A stretch of DNA of 64,000 nucleotides, taken from positions 1,426,001 through 1,490,000 of the forward strand of contig OY760195.1 of the NCBI GenBank assembly GCA_963663375.1, written 5' to 3'. The stretch is from JAYREN01 sp963663375 (GTDB lineage Bacteria; Acidobacteriota; Holophagae; Holophagales; Holophagaceae). The notes beneath the pieces are model-generated. The model did not search any database and was not told the DNA's origin. It saw only the letters and a list, made by a program, of their open reading frames with translations. Of the stretch, positions 61,131 through 64,000 are shown one piece after another. A program made the position numbers and the translations under genes. Position 1 is the stretch's first letter. Every line of letters begins with the position of its first letter.

Positions 61131-61718
61131 ATGGGGTCTGTGCCTATCCTGCCGTTCGTGCTCAGATGGAAGTCGATGCTCACCGATGGCCTCGAACATC
61201 TTCGCGAAACCTGGGAGACCCCCTGGGAACCGGTGACCCTCCCCGGGCTCATCTCCGCCCAGGCTGCCGTGGGCCTGGTGCTCCTCGTCTACGCCACGAG
61301 CGCCGATGGCTGGGTGCCGCTCCTGGATAGCCTCAACCTGGCCTTTCATGAGGCCGGGCATCCCCTCTTCAGCTTCTTTGGCGAGACCCTGCAAATCCTC
61401 GGCGGAACCTTCATGCAGCTCATCGTGCCGACCCTGGTGGTGGGCTCCTGCTGGTACAAGCGGCAAACGCTTGGAGCAGCCCTCGCCGGGGTATGGTTCT
61501 TCCAGAACGGGTTCAACATCGCCCGCTACATGGCCGATGCCCGGGAACAGATCCTGCCCCTGGCCGGGGGTGGCGAGCATGACTGGGCCACCCTTTTCGG
61601 GATGTGGGGCGTGCTGCCCAAGGATCTCGCCATCGCCGCCACGGTGCGAGGACTGGCGTGGATCGGGATCATCGGGTGCTGCGGGTGGCTGCTCTGGCGT
61701 TGGCACCAGGCCCGCTGA
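61131..61718 (+). CDS. Integral membrane protein with HEAGH motif
   Basis: A 195-aa protein with about four hydrophobic segments (residues 45-65, 100-120, 130-145 and 170-190). The motif LAFHEAGHPLFSFFGE sits between spans 1 and 2 and resembles the HExxH zinc motif of site-2-protease-like enzymes, but the second conserved LDG/NxxPxxPLDG motif is not seen. It might be an M50-like relative or an unrelated membrane protein. The start could be ATG 61131 or ATG 61176 (GGAAG upstream). Confidence 0.62.
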   Translation: MGSVPILPFVLRWKSMLTDGLEHLRETWETPWEPVTLPGLISAQAAVGLVLLVYATSADGWVPLLDSLNLAFHEAGHPLFSFFGETLQILGGTFMQLIVPTLVVGSCWYKRQTLGAALAGVWFFQNGFNIARYMADAREQILPLAGGGEHDWATLFGMWGVLPKDLAIAATVRGLAWIGIIGCCGWLLWRWHQAR

Positions 61719-61730
61719 ATCCCGCGTTCA

Positions 61731-62282
61731 TCATTCCGAAATCGGTTTGGCCGATTTCGGGCGGAAGGCCCGGATCACGGCCTCGTCGGTCGCAAGCCAA
61801 GGGCCTCCGATCAGCTCCACACAATAGGGCACGGCGGGAAAAACGGCCTCCAGGCACTCCCGGATGGACTTGGGCTGGCCTGGCAGGTTGATGATGAGGC
61901 TCCGTCCCCGGATGCCCGCGGTCTGGCGGGAGAGGATCGCCGTGGGCACGTACTTCAGCGACACGCTGCGCATCTGCTCCCCGAAACCCGGCAGCAGCTT
62001 TTCGCACACGGCCGCCGTGGCCTCGGGCGTCACGTCCCGGAGTGCGGGGCCCGTGCCCCCCGTGGTCAATACCAGGCAGCAGCCCTCGGTGTCGCAGAGC
62101 TCCCGGAGGGCGCCTTCGATGAGGGCTCGCTCGTCGGGGACGACTCGGTAGCAGTCCACCCAGGCACTGCGAAGGAAGGCCCGCATCGTATCGCGAATGG
62201 CGGGCCCGCCCAGGTCCTCGTAGGCTCCGGAGGCGGCCCGATCCGAAACGGTGAGAATTCCGATGCGGGCTGGTTCAGTCAT
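61731..62282 (-). CDS. mogA: Molybdopterin adenylyltransferase-type MogA/MoaB protein
   Basis: A 183-aa protein of the MoCF-biosynthesis family. The N-terminal block ARIGILTVSDRAASGAYEDLGGPAI, the GTGP loop LTTGGTGPALRDVTPEATAAV and the C-terminal GRSLIINLPGQPKSIRECL are the family signature. It adenylylates molybdopterin for metal insertion. Its last codons overlap a 10-bp hairpin that probably ends both convergent transcripts. No other moa/mog gene is nearby. Confidence 0.9.
   Translation of the reverse strand: MTEPARIGILTVSDRAASGAYEDLGGPAIRDTMRAFLRSAWVDCYRVVPDERALIEGALRELCDTEGCCLVLTTGGTGPALRDVTPEATAAVCEKLLPGFGEQMRSVSLKYVPTAILSRQTAGIRGRSLIINLPGQPKSIRECLEAVFPAVPYCVELIGGPWLATDEAVIRAFRPKSAKPISE
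61736..61760. terminator. Hairpin between the HEAGH gene and mogA
   Basis: CCGAAATCGG at 61736-61745 pairs with CCGATTTCGG at 61751-61760 around TTTGG, a perfect 10-bp stem. It overlaps the last codons of mogA (RPKSAKPISE). No T-run follows. Confidence 0.6.
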
Positions 62283-62314
62283 TGGAGGCTCCCGCTGCCA
62301 GTGTGCCCTGAAAT

Positions 62315-62344
62315 CAGAACAGGCGCCCGGGGGCGCCTGTTCTG
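62315..62344 (-). terminator. Hairpin after trigger factor
   Basis: CAGAACAGGCGCC at 62315-62327 pairs with 62332-62344 around CGGG (perfect 13 bp). It follows the trigger-factor stop on the minus strand, then ATTTCAGGG. It should terminate tig before mogA, which is read the same way. Confidence 0.75.
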
Positions 62345-62359
62345 AGGTTTCTTAAGGGC

Positions 62360-63967
62360 CTACTTCTTGGAGGCCTTCTTGGGCTTATCCTCGACTTCGT
62401 CGGCCTTCTTCGCCTTCTTGGGCTTCTCGTCGGCGGCTTCGGTCTTCTTGGCCTTCTTAGGCTTCTCGTCGGCCTCTTCCGCGGCAGGCTCGGTGGCCTT
62501 CTTGGCCTTCTTGGGCTTCTCGCTGGCCGGTTCTTCGACCGCAGCTTCAGCGGCCTCGGCATCCTTCACGGCAGCGGGATCGCCGCCTTCCTGATCCTCC
62601 AGGTCGCCGCCCTCCATGCCGCCGGCATCGAAACGGGCCACGGGGAGCCCTGCTTCCCGCTTGCGCTCCAGCTCGGTGAGGGCCTCGAAGGCCTCCTTGT
62701 CCAGGAGTTCCTCGGCAACGGTCGCGGTGGCGAGGAGCTTGTCGAAGATTTTCTCGGTGCGCACGCGGCCCTTGAGCTCCGTGGTGGCGCCGCGGCGCTC
62801 CAGATCGGCCTTGAAGGGCTCGAAGGGCTGCTGGACCTGGTGCTCTTCCATGAGGCGGCGGATCTCGACATCGATCTCCTCCTCAGTGACCTGGATGTCC
62901 TCGGTGTTGCCGATGGCCTGCAGCAGGTAGCCGCTGCGGACGGCCCGTTCGGCTTCGCTCATGCGGCTCTGGCGATAGGAGCTCCAGTTCACCTTGCGAG
63001 GGTCCACGCCCTGACGGGAAACGTGATGGGCGAACTCGTTGCAGTAGTCATCGAGCTGGAGGGCGACCATGGAGGCGGGCACCTCGAAGGCGGCGGCATC
63101 CAGCAGCGTGTCCAGCAGGTTGGTCTGGAGCCGCGCCTGGGCATCGCGCTCGGCGGCTTCTTCCAGATCCTTCTGTACGAAAGCGCGAAGGGCCTTCAGG
63201 TCGGCGTAGTCCCCCATGTCCTTGGCGAACTCATCGCTGAGCTCGGGGATCTCACGCTTGCGCAGATCCTTGAGCTGCAGCTCGTAGGTGACGCTCTTGC
63301 CAGCCATGGCCTTGTTGGGGTCCTCGGCCGGCACGGTGATAGTGAAGGTCTTGGCGTCATCGGTCTTGAGGCCGAGCAGTTCCTTGTCGAAGGGGCGATC
63401 GGCGACGATCTGCACGACCTGGTCCCTGAACTCCTGGGCCTTGATGCCCTGGGGCTTGACCTTGACATCGAAGGTGGCGAAGTGGCCCTCGGCGGCGGCA
63501 TCCTCTACGGGAATGAACTTGGCGGCCTGCTGGCGCAGCCCCTCGAGGTGTTCCGCAACGGCGGCATCGTCGATGATCCGCTTCTTCTTGGTGAGCTTGA
63601 TACCCTTGTAGTCGGGCAGCACGACTTCCGGCGCCACATCGTAGTGGAGGCGCAGCAGGCCCTCGGCGCCTTCCTTCAGGTCGGCCTTCTCGATGGCGGG
63701 CTGGGAGATGGGCTGGGTGCCCGCCTCGGCCGCGGCGCCCCAGAAGTGGCGCTTGACGAGGTTTTCCACCACCTCGCCCAGGATTTCGCGCTGGTAGCGG
63801 CTCAGCATCACATCCTTGGGGGCCTTGCCGGGGCGGAAGCCCGGGATGCGAACCTTGGGGGCGATCTTGGCGATGACCTTTCCGAACTCGGCGTTGACCT
63901 CGGCCGTGGGGACCACGAGTTCGAGGGACTTCCGGGTGGCGGAGTGATGGGTGAGGTTGACCTGCAT
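62360..63967 (-). CDS. tig: Trigger factor
   Basis: The ribosome-bound chaperone (535 aa). The ribosome-docking signature is in KIAPKVRIPGFRPGKAPKDVM (GFRxGxxP, residues 38-46). The FKBP-like PPIase domain lies near residues 160-245, and helical C-terminal arms follow to about residue 430. The last about 100 residues are unusual: an acidic stretch (EGGDLEDQEGGD) and then a tail with repeated EKPKKAKK units, about 20% longer than typical trigger factor (about 430-450 aa). AGGAGC precedes the ATG. The 33 bases to the window end hold only this upstream site. Confidence 0.93.
   Translation of the reverse strand: MQVNLTHHSATRKSLELVVPTAEVNAEFGKVIAKIAPKVRIPGFRPGKAPKDVMLSRYQREILGEVVENLVKRHFWGAAAEAGTQPISQPAIEKADLKEGAEGLLRLHYDVAPEVVLPDYKGIKLTKKKRIIDDAAVAEHLEGLRQQAAKFIPVEDAAAEGHFATFDVKVKPQGIKAQEFRDQVVQIVADRPFDKELLGLKTDDAKTFTITVPAEDPNKAMAGKSVTYELQLKDLRKREIPELSDEFAKDMGDYADLKALRAFVQKDLEEAAERDAQARLQTNLLDTLLDAAAFEVPASMVALQLDDYCNEFAHHVSRQGVDPRKVNWSSYRQSRMSEAERAVRSGYLLQAIGNTEDIQVTEEEIDVEIRRLMEEHQVQQPFEPFKADLERRGATTELKGRVRTEKIFDKLLATATVAEELLDKEAFEALTELERKREAGLPVARFDAGGMEGGDLEDQEGGDPAAVKDAEAAEAAVEEPASEKPKKAKKATEPAAEEADEKPKKAKKTEAADEKPKKAKKADEVEDKPKKASKK
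62363..62521 (-). repeat. Lysine-rich repeat tail of trigger factor
   Basis: These 53 codons contain EKPKKAKK three times, plus DKPKKASKK at the end, with Ala/Glu-rich spacers. The DNA repeat unit is CTTCTTGGCCTTCTTGGGCT on the plus strand. The tail resembles lysine-rich histone-H1-like sequences, and may bind RNA or the ribosome (inference). Confidence 0.85.
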
Positions 63968-64000
63968 GGGTGCTCCTGGAGCGTGGTGTGAAAACCGGGC

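Noticed and set aside
62363..62521. Short repeats that might suggest a CRISPR array
   Set aside because: The repeats are in frame in the trigger-factor tail, of uneven spacing, and code for EKPKKAKK units.
1..64000. tRNA, rRNA, prophage or defence island
   Set aside because: No cloverleaf, ribosomal RNA segment, phage structural gene, restriction-modification gene or CRISPR-associated gene was seen while reading both strands.

Overview
The window is about 64 kb of GC-rich chromosomal DNA from a Gram-negative bacterium. lpxD, a TonB-dependent receptor and many exported proteins point to an outer membrane. The gene content (DUF4388 protein, DUF4403 protein, large secreted fibronectin-type proteins, C69 dipeptidases, SpoIIE-type phosphatase next to fabG) looks like Acidobacteriota, most likely class Holophagae (Geothrix/Holophaga relatives). 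That placement is inference from gene content, not a database match. Coding density is high. Genes sit in short operons on both strands, often with 1-11 nt overlaps, and convergent gene pairs are commonly separated by long perfect hairpins.

Layout. 1-4.9 kb: end of an unknown gene, inositol monophosphatase, CoA-binding protein, a DmsC-like orphan membrane protein, a Cys-cluster protein and a malic enzyme. 5.0-8.2 kb: minus-strand operon of DUF4388 protein, exported protein and ftsX. 8.3-10.4 kb: riboflavin gene ribB with a degenerate RibA domain, preceded by a duplicated fragment of its own start, then a cNMP-binding protein and thioredoxin. 10.4-17.3 kb: sppA, xseA, a C69 dipeptidase and an S9 peptidase. 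17.4-26.9 kb: a minus-strand run of fabG, SpoIIE phosphatase, a 1083-aa exported protein of unknown function and a 1147-aa fibronectin-III protein. 27.1-30.1 kb: a TonB-dependent receptor broken by an IS1595-family element with perfect 8-bp target duplications. 30.2-38.8 kb: cyclophilin, alpha/beta hydrolase, a small XRE regulator with a palindromic operator, a second C69 dipeptidase, a leukotriene-A4-hydrolase-like aminopeptidase and an OPT transporter. 38.8-42.5 kb: response regulator, DUF4403 protein and cupin. 42.5-46.3 kb: an accessory stretch of small genes, in part AT-rich, including a protein with a photoactive-yellow-protein-like PAS domain. 46.4-47.7 kb: a complete ISL3-family element just upstream of lpxD. 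49.0-57.0 kb: a complete lysine operon (dapE-lysC-dapB-dapA-dapD-dapC-lysA, then a YaiI-type gene and a small winged-helix ORF) led by a lysine riboswitch. 57.2-64 kb: TPR protein, cmk, a receiver/histidine-kinase protein, two putative metalloproteases, mogA and trigger factor.

How genes work together. The best-supported unit is the lysine/meso-diaminopimelate operon. It uses the succinylase route (dapD, a DapC-type aminotransferase and dapE together), and its leader carries a riboswitch followed by a hairpin that encloses the dapE ribosome binding site. This suggests lysine controls translation. Several genes between 13 and 39 kb suggest peptide catabolism (two C69 peptidases, S9 peptidase, M1 aminopeptidase, OPT transporter).

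The observations most worth following are the PYP-like PAS protein with an N-terminal zinc-ribbon-like module, the duplicated ribB start forming a coupled upstream ORF, the riboswitch plus hairpin leader with a second perfect inverted repeat inside the dapE coding start, the precise IS disruption of the TonB receptor, and the large exported protein pair at 17-24 kb. No CRISPR array, rRNA, tRNA, prophage or recognisable defence island was seen.
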